Below, one piece after another: positions 63,560 through 64,000 of a stretch of DNA of 64,000 nt. This DNA comes from Aurifilum marmelostoma. Taxonomy: Eukaryota; Ascomycota; Sordariomycetes; Diaporthales; Cryphonectriaceae. The translations under genes and the position numbers were made by a program. Every line of letters starts with the position of its first letter. Within the stretch, counting starts at the first letter, position 1. The notes under the pieces were generated by a model. The model was not told the origin of the DNA. It saw nothing but the letters and a program-made list of their open reading frames with translations, and searched no databases. Location of the stretch: the NCBI GenBank assembly GCA_027559495.1, contig JAMXSV010000002.1, positions 124,001 through 188,000 on the forward strand. Direction: 5' to 3'.

Positions 63560-64000
63560 TGCTTCTTCAGCAGCTTGAAACGTACTTTCCCTTGTCCTCA
63601 CAGAACCTCTGCTGTGCAATCTCCCAGTCTGTGTCCGAATGCAGACTGTCCTGCAACAAGGGCAGCTTGATTTCGACTGCCTTTTACCGTTCGCGTTGCT
63701 CGCACAAGAGATTGGGCGCGAACTCGATAGGGCACGCAACAAGGCATGGCCCGCCAGGTCGTTGAGGGGGTCTTCGAGGTCTGGATAGGACAAATGCTGG
63801 ATTGAACGAGTCTAGGTAGACCGGCTTCGTCTCGGGGACTATTCAGCTCTTCCCTGCGTCGGAGGTGGTGGAGGGAGGCCTGGATCGACTTGCGGACTTG
63901 GGCCTCGATTGGGACGCTCCAGTCGCAGGGGCAGCTCTCGAGATCGTGAGCCGGAGGACGAGTGGCTCTGGTCTGGTTCTGCCAAGAAGTAAGTATTTAA
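63560..64000 (-). pseudogene. Unrecognised coding relic at right edge
   Basis: On the minus strand one frame reads like protein: IVPETKPVYLDSFNPAFVLS, then PNLLCEQRER, a TAA stop, and in the same frame KAVEIKLPLLQDSLHSD with TDWEIAQQRFCEDKGK. The stop could come from CAA by one C-to-T change. A TGA also lies just before the IVPET segment, but a TAG acceptor there could hide it. A good donor GTACGT follows CEDKGK. So this is either a pseudogene or a gene I have mis-spliced. Family not recognised; it may continue outside the window. Confidence 0.35.

Overview
The window is nuclear DNA of a filamentous ascomycete (Pezizomycotina). The evidence is short GT-AG introns of about 54-140 bp (two of about 330 bp), pyrimidine-rich leaders, GC-rich codon use in conserved housekeeping genes, and fungal-type families (CSN4, NADPH-type P450, cytochrome b2-like dehydrogenase, DUF3712, CVNH). 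Order or genus cannot be fixed from the sequence. All intron/exon models were built by eye from splice signals, reading frame and family resemblance. No transcript data or database search was available.

Left third (1-24.6 kb), gene-dense and mostly housekeeping: the 5' end of an MFS sugar transporter (-), a DUF3712 membrane protein (+), an HCNGP/SAP30BP-like regulator (-) divergent from 20S proteasome subunit beta7/PRE4 (+), GFA1 (-) with a 5-nt first coding exon, a secreted CVNH-fold protein (+), the 19S proteasome ATPase RPT4 (-) and a 982-residue F-box protein (-).

Middle (24.6-39.2 kb): a gene-poor interval of about 14.6 kb. It holds a decayed DHA2-type MFS transporter, a second decayed coding relic, one conserved small Cys-rich gene and much low-complexity DNA. 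Most in-frame stops in the relics are what C-to-T change of a sense codon would give, which suggests RIP.

Right part (39.2-64 kb): CSN4 (+), an SGNH/GDSL hydrolase (-), a cytochrome P450 (-), another gene-poor stretch (45-48.8 kb), an NAD(P)-binding epimerase-like protein (+) converging on a flavin-binding split-barrel protein (-), a decayed membrane-protein gene (+), an intron-dense ADE4 (-, 13 exons), a CHORD-like zinc-binding protein (-), a cytochrome b2-type L-lactate dehydrogenase (+), a DUF1275 membrane protein (-) and, at the right edge, a probable broken coding relic (-).

Several genes belong to the ubiquitin-proteasome system (PRE4, RPT4, an F-box protein, CSN4). GFA1 and ADE4 are both class II glutamine amidotransferases. 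I see no operon-like logic or secondary-metabolite backbone gene, and no tRNA, rRNA or CRISPR. The most unusual signals are the micro-exon architectures of GFA1 and ADE4, a 17-nt repeat shared by two GFA1 introns, the excess of long C/G homopolymer tracts outside coding sequence, and the RIP-like relic genes.
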